The notes under the pieces were generated by a model. It did not search any database. It was given only the letters and a program-made list of their open reading frames with translations, and was not told the origin of the DNA. The position numbers were made by a program, and so were the translations under genes. From contig JAAXNY010000001.1 in assembly GCA_013420905.1 (NCBI GenBank), positions 6,510,001 to 6,574,000 of the forward strand: 64,000 nucleotides of DNA. Reading direction: 5' to 3'. The DNA is from Collybia mongolica (lineage: Eukaryota; Basidiomycota; Agaricomycetes; Agaricales; Clitocybaceae). Positions 49,906 through 60,960 of the stretch are shown here, piece by piece (the stretch's first letter is position 1; each line of letters opens with the position of its first letter).

Positions 49906-52541
49906 CCAACAAGCGATGCAACATATGTTCCAGAATTGGACTAGCCATTGCATACCTCGCATCATCCACGCATCCTGATGATATGAAACAAGGCTTTGTA
50001 TGAATGACTTAAATACAATCAAAAGTGATCAGCTTCAAAAAATCTTTGGGGCATCGAAAGGGCCAGACCTTTAGTGGTAAGTACAAGAATAAAACTCATA
50101 TAATATATGTTGCCAGAACAGAAAAACCATCTTTTGTTTCGTGGAACTCAAGCATTCTTCTGGAAGAATAAAGGACAGTATGTTTATGCAGTCAACAATT
50201 GGCAATACATCTGTGCCTACTGATATGGTGCCAGTGTATGCCCAATAAAGATGCAGCTCTGTATCGTGCATTTGAGATACATTCAGAGCCGTTGATATCT
50301 CTTACAATATTCATTCTAACCAAATGGTCTGACGCCACCACATGGACCTGACCGGAGAGTTTGTTTGAATTAATCTTCTCAGATTTCATGACCCCTTTTC
50401 TCCACATAGTGGAATGAATCTGAAATACTATGTTAATCAACATCCACTGACTTGCCAAATGGTGGCTTTGCACTTCCTCGATGATGCAGTGATTCCTACA
50501 TGATATTAGAGTTCTGCTTCAGAAAGTACAACCATGGGTTCAATGCTGAACTTGATGTTCCCTTGTTTATGTTATAAGAAGACAATCGTTCAAAGGTAGC
50601 ATAGAGAGCTTGACTGAAAGCTCTCAAACAGTCTCAATTGGGACAACAACTTGAACAAGTTTTGATCAAAAGAGATATTTGGTTTTATGGGGTGGAGCAA
50701 ACAAAACAGTCGTTAGACTCCTCTTTAGTGATTCATTCTCCACTGACACATCACGATTCCTGAACATTGAGAGGCTGCCATCATTTATCAGGGTGTACCA
50801 ATTAAGAGAATTTGTCAGGGACACTAGTTTGTTCTGCATTTTCTTTTCTTTTGTTGTTCTGAAAGCCAACGTATGTGCAAAGGACCTTGGGTGTTGCTTA
50901 CTCAAGATCAGTGTCATTTGAGTCTTTGGCACGGTTGGCAGCACTGAGCGTACATCAAAGGTGCTCTGTCACAGAGACTGCCAGTAACCCACGAAAGATT
51001 GGCTACATGAAACCCTTACCATATGACACATCAGCTCAAGCCAAAATTTCTCCGGGTTTCTCAGAATCATCGACAAACATGAAATTCCTCTGTTACCCCC
51101 AAGTTGCCCTGGATGAGTAAACTTAAACTCCATCAAACCAACACACTGTAAACAGATGATGGGGTATACTTGCTCCTTGACATTTACACAACAGGCTTAG
51201 AGCAAATTCAGTCAAAATTCTGAATTTTGGATTGTGAGTAATTCTGATCATTGATAAACAATTGTATAACAATATGTGAACAGATGGGGTGTCCAGAGTA
51301 CAGCCACGAGCCAAAAGCCCATTGCTCATTTCTGAATCAAACAGATTGTTCCACTTTCAGGCTTTTCTTCCCTGACTCCAATCTGGGAATATGAAGGAAA
51401 TCTCTGACGTTTGTCTTCCAACAAGGTGGGCCAGTGATGGCCCATTCCCTTATGCACCATTTGGCAGTGATACTCCTGGCTTTTTGCCAGAAAACTTCAT
51501 CCATTGACAGCGCAATGTGATTTTGGAACTATGATGACACTACGGCATAGGCAAGAGAAAGTCAGGGCACTGTTTGCCGGGTCTACCAGATGCTTATAGT
51601 TGGGCAAGGCAACAAGGCACGGCATACTACATTCTCTTTTTTTCTTGTTCACAACCCCTAAGCGCCTGAACCTGCAAGCGCTCTATCTTGTCCTTTTTGT
51701 TATTCTGGGTGCCAGGGATAATGGTATTCATCTGGTGCTGAACCGACATTCTGCTTGGATCCTACATGAACACAGCACAATTTGCCAACTTAACTATGTA
51801 TCTGGTATCTTAAAAGGATCATCAAGGAGTTCCTCTGACGCATGGATATGGTATTGCAGTGATGCCAATCTTGGAGTGCACGAGTGATTGGAGCCAGGCA
51901 GAAGAAGAACATACCAAATTAGGGACGATGATTGTGCCCACTGTTGCACACAAGCTAGTATGTACATCCCTCCCTTGTCACCTGATCATAAACAACAAGA
52001 CGAGGATAGTTTAAATTTGGCTATGCAAAACCCATAATTCTATGTTTTCAGCTGCTCCACTTCCCCACCCCATTTCATCATCCACTTGTACCATGGAGGC
52101 TAAGCAACACCTCAAAATCCCAGCGTTCGACCAGATAATGGCTGCATATCTTGATCTGGATGGTGGTCACTCATTTGCACACAGGTAGTACAGGTTGCAC
52201 ATAAAGTGTATGAGCTCTCACTCCTGAATACTAGCGGTGTGTTGTGGGATGAACGCGCCTGGCCTGAATACCCAGCTGCAGATGCTGGAAGTCATCCTAT
52301 ACAACCCTACGTCAGCTGCATGGGAGGCCAGAATGTACCATGGGTTGACCAATGTCATGATATTGTCTATCAGGTACAATCACAATTCATCCACCACTGC
52401 AGTTCGGATATATTTACAGATACAATAGTACAAAGGTTTTAAACAAAGTCATTTTCAAGCTACATCAAATCTCCCTTCCATTACCCCTCTTGCCGCAACG
52501 CTCTCACCCCTTGAGTCACTTTCCTTGTCCCCTCCATCGGC
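49906..52541. other. CpG-poor region without a supported gene
   Basis: About 2.6 kb at the start of the transposon island. Open frames on both strands are short, and none could be assigned. The base composition resembles the mobile elements to its right, so it is probably degenerate repeat sequence, perhaps with the 5' part of the zinc-finger gene. Confidence 0.35.
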
Positions 52542-53495
52542 CATGTCCTCTTCGCCTAGAGATTCATATGACAGTTCAGATTTTGAGGGGCACACCACAT
52601 CACCACTCAACTCTCAAGAACATTTTTCTCCATATCCAGTCTCCCCTGCAATCTACTCCTTTAGCTGGGATGAGCAGTCACCAACCTTTGGGGTTGACCC
52701 CATATTATCATTGGAAATGACAAATATATTGTCCCCCTCGCCCAGTGTAATGGCCCCAATGTTTCCGTTGTCCCCTCTAACTTCAGAGATCAGTCCAGAT
52801 ATCCTCCTCACACAGGCACACACCAATAGCCTGCCATTGCTCTCTCCTTTGGCAACTATTACACCTCTTCCCCCAAGTACAGATAGTGATTCTCTGGCTA
52901 GCAAATTAAGGAAGATAAATCAGAATATTTTCACTCATAGCCCAAGTCCATCACCCTCTTCTGAATCCTTCTGTTCCTCGTCTCCCCTACCACTTTATAG
53001 CAATTCCACATCGTTATACAAAAGTGCGCAATTAGCATTGAAGGCAACTGAGGATCCATCATACTTGCACCCTACTGTGCACCAATCCATGCCAACACCT
53101 ATTCATCTGAAAATGCTTTCAGTACAGATGATAACTGCCATGACTCAGGCTTTGAGTTCGATGCTGATTACACTGATAGTGAAGACAAAGACACCTTCAA
53201 GCCCGTCACTTATCAACGCTCATCTCGCATCAAGAGGTCAAAGAAACATCATTTGAAGAAACCCAAATGGAGGAAAAGATGTTCTAAATGTCCTGAAACG
53301 TTTACATGCTCAGCAGATTGCGCACGGCATCTGGCAGCCATCCATGGTGTTAACCCAAGGAGCAAGGATGAGGGTCAATGTAGAGGGTGTTTAAAATATC
53401 TGTCGCGCAGAGATTCGCGTCAGCGGCATGAAAGAAAATGCGTGGATTTTTGCCATCTCACCAAACCAAAACCAAATGAACTAGAGTCAAACTAG
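52542..53495 (+). CDS. Zinc-finger protein with a frame break
   Basis: The first part (MSSSPRDSYDSSDFEGHTTS...) is about 200 residues rich in Ser, Pro and Thr. The second part, in another frame from about 53052 on, reads NAFSTDDNCHDSGFEFDADY and KRSKKHHLKKPKWRKRCSKC, then a C2H2 finger (C-x2-C-x12-H-x4-H) near 53280-53345. A second C-x2-C-x12-H-x4-C finger follows at 53379-53440, and the stop is at 53493-53495. The frame change must lie between 53052 and 53250. I found no intron there whose two sides match in phase, so a 1-nt indel is possible. The acidic linker, basic patch and two fingers suggest a DNA-binding regulator, sitting in transposon-rich DNA. Confidence 0.5.
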
Positions 53496-53756
53496 ACTCT
53501 TCCCAGTACAGAATGAGGCAGAATGGCTCAAATCAACTCTCAGGACTTGTACATGAACATTTTATTCTCAACATATAAGGTTCCTGCATGATGAACTACA
53601 TGTCCATTTGTGTTTACTTGTTTTACTATATTTATATCTACCTCCATTAATGCAAAGCCAAGGACGTTTGGAAAAGAAATCGCCTTGTTAAACTAGATAA
53701 AAATTTAAGATAGTACAAGCCTCGCATGGGTAGCATCAAACCCTGTGTTGCCCTTG

Positions 53757-53827
53757 GTGTGACATGTCACACTCAGTAAAAAAATAAGTCTCACGAAAGT
53801 TTAGCAAAGTCCAGACTCCTAACCAGC
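53757..53827. repeat. Solo terminus related to the 250-bp MITE
   Basis: The sequence GTGTGACATGTCACACTCAG followed by TAAAAAAATAAGTC matches the junction at 32481-32515, where the same palindrome and MITE terminus occur with GCGC instead of AT in the centre. The other end of this copy was not found, and a retroposon interrupts it at 53828. Confidence 0.6.
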
Positions 53828-54781
53828 GACACTTCTTGATCTTTTACCACCACCATCCGACTGTGGGAATTCGTCCCTCCTGCACTAGGTCGTCCCTAAA
53901 CTACCTAACACCTCATCCCTAATTGACATCGCCTTTCATCAGACCACTCTTTTGGCCTGGGCCACCATCCTTTTATACCATATCCAAATTTTTAACTTAT
54001 CAGAGCTGATCCTGACTATCTGCAGGGTCATCTCATCTTGCCTGTACTGGGGGCTTCACTAATCCGTTCACATCCACCTCATCAACTACCAGGCCACACG
54101 AGGACACCACAACTCTAGTACTCTGCTTTGCACAGATCCTTAGGGAGCGTCACTGCCAACATTCTTGACAATTTATTCATACTTGCTTAACCACTACACC
54201 CAAATACAAAAGGAGGAAGGGGTCTGGCCCCCAATCAGCTACTGTCCCTGCACAGAGCACACCTCTTGGGGAGAATGCCAGTTTATCGACCAATGGTGGG
54301 ATTTGGCAGCCTCATTATGAGGGGAGTCATTGCTTTGGGAGAGTGGTGTGGAACAGGGGGGAAAGTAATAGGGGGGATTCAGGAGAGGGGGAGCAGGTTT
54401 GAGGTATGGGTTGTTCATTTAGTTTGGACATTTATCTTTGACACTGGGGGGGAGTAATGGGTTTCCAGGGCGCCCTGAAAATACCAGGGGGGGAGTGGAA
54501 CAGGGTACCAACGTGAAGGGAGGGGACCATGCCCCAACAAGCAAAGGCAAACCTTTAAGGCGTTGGGAGGTTCAGACATGGTACAGTACAATACCGTTGG
54601 ACTGCAGGTATCCTCAGTCTAGACCAGTAATATGACCTGGAGAGCAACTTAGTGTACAGCTCCACCCTGATGGCTCATTACAGATTACTTAGTGGTAATA
54701 GGTGTCTATGCCCGCATGTAGCTGGGTCAAACCCACATGCGCTTAATATTATTTGACCCAAAAAAAAAAAAAAAAAAAAAA
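53828..54781 (+). mobile_element. Poly(A)-tailed retroposon with a 15-bp target duplication
   Basis: The element is flanked by direct copies of AGACTCCTAACCAGC (53813-53827 and 54782-54796) and ends in a run of more than 20 A residues. Together these indicate target-primed reverse transcription. Its first about 55 bases (from CTTCTTGATCTTTTACCACC) recur at the extreme right of the window (63945-64000), so the 5' end belongs to a repeated family. No reverse transcriptase is inside. It is either a SINE-like element or an internally deleted LINE copy. Confidence 0.8.
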
Positions 54782-54986
54782 AGACTCCTAACCAGCTGTC
54801 ATGGGATGCTTGTTCCTTTATCCTACACTGGGGGAAATGGCTTGTTTCAGCACCAAATATACATTGAATATACTTTTGAACACACATACTGGACTGACAA
54901 TGTAATAAGCTTGCATATATTTTGAAAATCCTAAATGTATATTATAATGTACATGTGATGTACAAGCCCCAAATATATGCAAGGTA

Positions 54987-55792
54987 CAAGGGGGTTTCAG
55001 GAAAAAAATTCCCCATATCAGGTTGATTTTTTTTCTAAGGACCTCAAGGGGGGAACTAACTAACAGTGGTGGAAATAATTTCCAAATAAGGATATACTAG
55101 GAAGCACCCTTATCACCCTACTGTCACTGCTGCCATCCTAGACATCTCTGACTGTTCCCACTTGCCTCGCATGCTTTGCAGACCCAACTGCTAACGGAGT
55201 ACTCCAGGTCAACACATTGGAGGTGGTACTATAGGCCATTTCAGTGGTATGTGACTTGCTTTCGAGGAATGTTTCAAAACTCACCCATCCTGTCTCGCAT
55301 CCTGCAGATTTGCATCTGATGATGCCCTCACCCCTTGATATCTCACTCTCAGTCACAGCCTGGCCGCATGTACATACCTCCAGTATTGCATGCAAGTCTC
55401 TTGCCTTCCGTTTTTGGCCTAGACGTGTGGCCGGACCATCAAGTGTGAACACTGCCATTCCCTGTTTTTATCCGAGTTTTGCATTCAGGACACAACACAC
55501 AACCATCGTCTCCAACTATAAGTGCCTTTCCATAGTTTGAGTACAATGTTTATTTCAATCATATTGTCACACACCTCACTGGCCATGTTGTGTCCTGCCG
55601 TCCTCTCTTGGCACTTCTCTTCCAAAAAGGGAGCTGTTGGTGAGCTTCGCTTGCATCAAAACACTACCCTGCACCTCCGCTTGGGTTGCTGGGCACCTGA
55701 TCACATGATTACAAAAAAATATTTTAATGACCTTGGGGGGCCAACTAACTAACTGTCCTGATATGGTAAATTCAAACTCCGAAGCCCCCTTG
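54987..55792. mobile_element. 806-bp hAT-like element nested in the foldback element
   Basis: Perfect 8-bp direct repeats GCAAGGTA flank it (54979-54986 and 55793-55800), the length typical of hAT transposons. Ends are CAAGGGGGYTTCRG inverted repeats, followed on both sides by ATATCAGG. Near each end there is also a directly repeated block, GACCTNNNGGGGG then AACTAACTAAC. The intact right arm of the host hairpin shows the empty target site with a single GCAAGGTA (in inverse near 56154-56175). No transposase is encoded, so it must have been moved by an enzyme from elsewhere. Confidence 0.85.
55138..55458 (-). pseudogene. Captured gene fragment with Cys-rich PHD-like piece
   Basis: Inside the hAT-like element, the minus-strand frame reads RLGQKRKARDLHAILEVCTC followed by an IIRCKSAGCETGW segment. 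The Cys spacing (CTCG ... RCKSAGCETGW) resembles the first half of a PHD-type zinc finger seen at the ends of some Agaricomycete proteins, but the second half with the remaining zinc ligands is absent. It looks like a fragment of a host or transposon gene carried by a non-autonomous element. Confidence 0.45.
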
Positions 55793-56323
55793 GCAAGGTA
55801 TATCCTGCAGCACTTTTTGGGAATATACATTTGATCTTACCATGTGTATCAGATACAGGATAAGCACAGAATATACATTGGCTGTATGCCAGTTTGGTTT
55901 GCATTTGGTTTGCCATGCCAAGACAAACCATTCAGTGATACCAAGACAAGCTGCCCAATGCACATGATGCATCCTCCCAAAAGCATGTCACTGGGTCACA
56001 CATGTCAGGCAGCTTGTCTTGGTATCACTGAATGGTTTGTCTTGGCATGGCAAACCAAATGCAAACCAAACTGGCATACAGCCAATGTATATTCTGTGCT
56101 TATCCTGTATCTGATACACATGGTAAGATCAAATGTATATTCCCAGAAAGTGCTGCAGGATATACCTTGCATATATTTGGGGCTTGTACATCACATGTAC
56201 ATTATAATATACATTTAGGATTTTCAAAATATATGCAAGCTTATTACATTGTCAGTCCAGTATGTGTGTTCAAAAGTATATTCAATGTATATTTGGTGCT
56301 GAAACAAGCCATTTCCCCTAGTG

Positions 56324-56940
56324 TTAGTAGCATAACACAATGATAATACTTAATCATAAGTCAATTTAAACCCTGGACACATCAAGAATAAACAAGGACA
56401 AAAGAATCAAACCTTAATTGTAGAAGAGCATCTCATAACAACTGGCACCAGACATTACAGCAGGTTTCTGTTACAAATTCCCTTATTACATGCCCTATCT
56501 ATCTTTTTCTTCTTACTCACCATTGCTTACTCACAATTACTAATATCAGTTTGCATTACTCAGACAACTCTCCATTAGTCCTATTTATCTCATGCTTACT
56601 CATCCCTCTTATCTATGCTTATTGGACTTATACATATACATAGGGACATTCTAGCATAGTTTGCTTCTTTAGTTTGACCTAGCTGAATCAACCTCATTCA
56701 CCTACTCTTGACTCCTCAATGCAAACTTGATCCTACTTGCCTTACAAAGGGAGTAGTGTATCATTGAACAAATGATCTGACTTAGCCCTTAAGAGGGAGT
56801 CAGCAGATGTTAGACTTACAGAGTCAATGGCCTTAGAACAAACAAATGATGAACCAGACTGACTTGGTGGATAAGGCCTAAATAGCTGTAACAAAAGGTC
56901 AAGCTGATTGAAACCATCAACCTATTCAGGTTTAGATGCA
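56324..56940. other. CpG-poor spacer before the first gag remnant
   Basis: There is no gene here. It may contain the 5' leader or part of an LTR of the first Ty3/gypsy copy, but I could not find a matching second LTR. Confidence 0.3.
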
Positions 56941-57753
56941 ATGGCACCAGTACAATATGGATTGAACCCTGCAAGCAGCAGTAGGCAGAGTGGCACTAGC
57001 AACAAAGACTTCCAGGATGCAGAAGAACAGCCAAGACTTGCAGTAGTCAGACAGACAGTAGAAACACCCATGACACTGAAACCAAAGACAGAAAGTTCCA
57101 AAAGAAAGGAACCTGAAGAACCACAGAAGCCCAAATCACCAGATTCCCTGATACCACCTGATTCTGACATAGAGATGGCAGATGAACGAAGACCCACCAA
57201 AATCAAACTCAATTCACCAAATGTTTTTGATGGAAACAGAAAGGCAACAAAGGACTTTGTCCTCAATTGCAAGATGTACTTGGAAGTGAATGTCAGAATT
57301 TACAACATGGATTGGAAGAAGATCCTTTATGTGCTTTCTTATATGAAAGGAGGAACAGCAGGACCATGGAAGAAGTCCTGGTATGGAGAACAAAGTGCAA
57401 ACCCAGGCACTTACAAAGACTTTATAATGACAGTTGAAGAAGCATTTTCTGCATCTGACAAGGCAGGAGATGCTAGACAAACCTTGAAGACACTGCATAT
57501 GCAAGGAAGCATGACAACAGACAATTACATTGTGAAGTTCAAAGCAGCCACAGCAGAAAGTGGAATTACTGGTGATGAAGCATTCATTGAGTATTTCATG
57601 GAAGGGATACCATCTCCCTTAATGCAGAAGATCATGACAATGGACAACCCACCTGTCACCATCAAAGATTGGTACAAAAAGGCATCCATGTTTGACAACC
57701 AGTTCAGATGTGCAAAAGCAATTGTAGCACAAATTCAAGGAAACATGTCATGA
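56941..57753 (+). pseudogene. Ty3/gypsy gag, first copy
   Basis: The frame of 270 residues opens at ATG 56941 (MAPVQYGLNPASSS). A charged N-terminal part leads to the Retrotrans_gag fold: VFDGNRKATKDFVLNCKMYL, ILYVLSYMKGGTAGPWKKSW, GTYKDFIMTVEEAFSASD, MTTDNYIVKFKAATAESG and WYKKASMFDNQFRCAKAIVA. The frame stops at 57753 with no zinc knuckle and no pol behind it, so the element is truncated. I count one CG dinucleotide in these 813 bp. It is clearly diverged from the second gag at 58463, so two retroelement families are present. Confidence 0.75.
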
Positions 57754-58462
57754 AAATTATATTCCTATCTCATCTCTGCCTTTTTGATCTTATCTCATCT
57801 CTTATCTAGTGGGATCAGCTGTTAATTTATCTATCCCCAGTAGTTACAATTCTCCCATCATTCCCATTATTCCATCTCATCATTTGATTGATGCTGTATA
57901 CTACCCTGGTTATGTTTGGTTTACCCCTCTCCATATTTATTCTACTCTGGTCCCCCTTAGGTAGTTGTATATACACTGCACCTCTAGGTACTCATTCTGT
58001 AGTCTTGATCTCATCTATTCTCTGCAATACAGACAGGTCTTCCCAACTCTCTATCTCTTGTGTTATCTCTACTCTTCTACTCTCTGACATTCTGCAGTGA
58101 CTGTTATTATTGCATCACTGACAGAAGATCAAGACTCCCTTTTACACTCACTGCTGCTATGCTATGTAACCACCCAGTTTCACACCAAACCCACACTGAC
58201 CAAACCAGACCATCTTCTTTCCTTTGTGCACATCCACTAAAGAGACACTGATTGTGCTTGACCTTGAGAAACATTGAGTCCATCTCAAGTAGCAATTGCT
58301 AAGGGTGCTATGTAAATCACTGCTGTTGCCTGGTTGGACAGAGAAGATGGGAGCAGTTCTCTTGCAAGAGGTGTGCATAGGGCTTGACTGGGGAAAATCC
58401 GGACAGAGTACCTGGGAGCCTCATTATCTACTCTTTTTTTTCCAATCTATTAGATCTATACT
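57754..58462. other. Non-coding stretch between two gag genes
   Basis: The 0.7-kb stretch is T- and C-rich (many TCTCAT and TCTATC words). It may be the 5' LTR and leader of the second Ty3/gypsy copy. No second LTR is in the window, so its ends cannot be set. Confidence 0.3.
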
Positions 58463-59397
58463 ATGCCTTCACAATTCAACCCTACTCTCCTATCCACATC
58501 CAGTGATCCATCCATGGAATCCCTTGACCCTCCCTCTCAACCAACTTTGGAACAACAACTACTTGCAGCACAAGCCCAAATCCAGGAGCTTGAACAGCAG
58601 TATCACTAGGAAGTGGCCTGGGCAACTGAGGAAATCAAACAATCCTTCCACCCCCATAAAGGGATTAAGGTTGCTCACCCTGACCCATATGATGGAGCTT
58701 GTGCCACATTCCCTATCTTCATGTGCCAGCTCAACCTTGACTTCTGGGCAAACCCTGTTGATTATGAACTTGATAACAACTGTATCACCTTAGCCCTGTC
58801 TTACATGAAGGATGGTACAGCTGGCTCATGGGCTGACAACATGGTCAGAGAATCTGAGGATGGATATGCATATACCTGGAAGACATTTGTACTGGCCCTT
58901 ACACAGCAGTTTACTGATCCTGATGAAGGAGATACTGCTCATACTAAACTCAAGGAACTCCAACAAGGATGTTCCACTGCAGATGAATATGTTGTCTCCT
59001 TTGAGATGTATGAACATGAAAGTGGCTATGGTAAGGTAGCCCTTATGGAACAATTTGAGGAAGGGCTCTCACCAGGCTTGGCTGATGTAATCTGTAGACT
59101 GCCTCAGGCCCCAGTTACTATTGCTGATTGGAAGATTTGGGCTCAGAAGTTAGATAGGCAATGGAGGAAGAGGGAAGGACATAAAAGACAACTTGCTGGC
59201 CACAGCAAACCAGCAAACCATCCTTTCCCATCTGGATCTCCACCCTCTACAAACAATTTTAGAGCCACACCTAAACCTGCAGAAGGCCAGTATGTCCCAA
59301 TGGATATTGACCAATCTCACAGTAGGAACTTTGAAGAGCATAAACCATTGATATATTGGAAATGTTGAAAGCCTGGTCATCATGTAGTTGATTGTAA
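58463..59397 (+). pseudogene. Ty3/gypsy gag, second copy, with stop codons
   Basis: The frame opens at ATG 58463 (MPSQFNPTLLSTSSDPSMES) with a coiled-coil-like LEQQLLAAQAQIQELEQQ. It is broken by TAG at 58607-58609, then continues AWATEEIKQSFHPHKGIKVA, ALSYMKDGTAGSWADNM, WKTFVLALTQQFTDPDEGD and ADEYVVSFEMYEHESGYGK to QYVPMDIDQ. The CCHC zinc knuckle (59354-59397) is damaged: the first Cys is Tyr, and the residue after the second Cys is TGA (59366-59368). The rest, KPGHHVVDC, is intact. The protein would have formed the virus-like particle of the element. Confidence 0.78.
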
Positions 59398-59491
59398 CAA
59401 AAGTGACCTATGAAGAGATTAGAAAGATTGTAACCAAATCAGAAGAGAAGAAGGATTTTTAGAAAGAACTTCAGTGAAAGATGCATCCTGA

Positions 59492-60575
59492 ATGTTCTCA
59501 AATAGTTTTTCAGTACTTTCTAGTATGATTGAAGAGCCTCAGAATATATCTATTGAAAAACAACCCAATACTGCATTGCACATTCCTCAGGATCATCCTA
59601 GGACTCAGAGAAAATCCAAATACAAGAAAGGAACTGCAGAGTTTACCCTTGAAAAAATTCTTACACTACCTAATGCGGATGCAAAGGTTAAAGTGTTAAA
59701 TTCTTGGGTACACAAAGGCCGTAAACAGGAGGCATCTGCAGAAACCATCAGACAACTCATGTTGCTCCCTTCAGAACTTGCCCTCCAAGCTCTTAGTGAA
59801 ATGAGACAACCAGAGGCAAAACATTTGTAATCTCAAACCATCTAATTCCTTGATTTTATCAGTAGTCCTTCAAATAGTGGATACCAGGAAAAATATTGCT
59901 GTTAAAGCCTTGTTAGACTGTGGAGCCACTGGACTCTTTATCAATCAAAGTTTCACTGAAAGGAATAATATAAATACCTCCCCACTGCCATGTCCAATTC
60001 CAGTGTATAATGTTGATGGGACTACAAACCAGGATGGTTCAATTATGGATGAAGAAGATCATGGAGATTACATTCAGAAAATCTGTGACATTGCTGGAAT
60101 GAATATTGAGGAGGGAGACAAGCTCATCTCTGTAAATGCAAATTACATTTCCATGCAATACATTCAAGCTACATCCAACATTTCACAAAGATTAGTGGAA
60201 GAGGCCCTGAAGGACAAGGGTGACAAGCCAATAGAAGAGATGATTCCCCCTAAATACCTAAAATCCAAAAGGGTGTTTGAAAAGGCTCAATTTGATGAGT
60301 TACCCCCAAAATGACCTTGGGACCAAGCAATTGAACTGGTACCTAATGCAGAAATGAAGGGATGTAAGGTCTACCCACTATCCCTCACTGAAGAAAAGGA
60401 GTTGGATACATTTCTGGATGAAAATCTCAGGACAGGTAGAATTTGACCTTCAAAGTCACCAATGGCTTCATCTTTCTTCTTTGTCAAGAAGAAGGATGGG
60501 AAATTATGCCCAGTCCAGGACTACAGATGTCTAAATGAGATGACCATTACAAGTCCTTATGTTTACATAAGTAAC
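59492..60575 (+). pseudogene. Ty3/gypsy pol remnant: protease and start of reverse transcriptase
   Basis: The segment 59492-59830 is a linker. The aspartic protease begins near 59850; VKALLDCGATGLFINQSF holds the catalytic aspartate in a D-C-G-A form instead of the usual D-S-G-A. After a large internal deletion, the segment before RT follows (IELVPNAEMKGCKVYPLS), then the start of RT ([28 protein letters not shown]). The frame is cut by TGA at 60312-60314 and 60444-60446, both where related elements have arginine. The match stops at about 60575, so RT palm, RNase H and integrase are missing. Confidence 0.72.
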
Positions 60576-60890
60576 TCGTTCATCATCCTGGGTTTGCGGG
60601 GAAAATTCAGTGTACCCAACAAGATCCAGTGTTATTTTTCCCACAGTTAGTAATTTTGAAGTGTTCCGAGAATTCATTAGTACATGATCAGTAAACTTTT
60701 TGAAGTACATCAGTAAGACTTTGTAGTCGTGGAAATATTTTTCTAACTGTGGGAATCAAAATTAGCCGACGCGCGGATTTCGAGCAAAAAAGGCAACTGC
60801 TAACATGGGCTGCATTTAATAATATAAATTCGAGTTAATTGGTCTTTTTCTTGGGATATCTCAAGAATTAATTAATAACTGTCCATTGCA

Positions 60891-60960
60891 TAATCACGCT
60901 TACGTTTGTCAACTATGCTGTTAGCTCTAACAGCGTAGTTGACAAATGTAAGCACGATTA
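60891..60960. repeat. 34-bp-arm hairpin
   Basis: The arms 60891-60924 and 60927-60960 are inverted copies separated by 2 nt, with four mismatches, all transitions. Each mismatch lies in or next to a CG/TG/CA context. It may be the fused end of another foldback element. Confidence 0.7.

Larger units (their letters stand above)
54826..56323. mobile_element. Foldback element with 316-bp arms, CACTA-like ends
   Basis: The ends read CACTRGGGGAAATGGCTTG in inverted orientation (left from 54826, right to 56323). The right arm is 56008-56323, 316 nt. The left arm is interrupted by another element at 54987-55792 plus its duplicated 8 bp. Removing that insert leaves a left arm of 161 + 155 = 316 nt, exactly equal. 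The loop is about 52 nt (55956-56007). The CACTA-like ends and near-matching 3-bp flanks (CTA and TTA) suggest a CACTA-type origin. The host element has no coding capacity. Confidence 0.85.

Noticed and set aside
54752..54887. Minus-strand frame with a run of phenylalanines
   Set aside because: It is the translation of the retroposon poly(A) tail.
56941..59397. The two gag regions considered as one duplicated gene
   Set aside because: Their sequences are too diverged and the N-terminal parts are unrelated; they belong to different Ty3/gypsy families.
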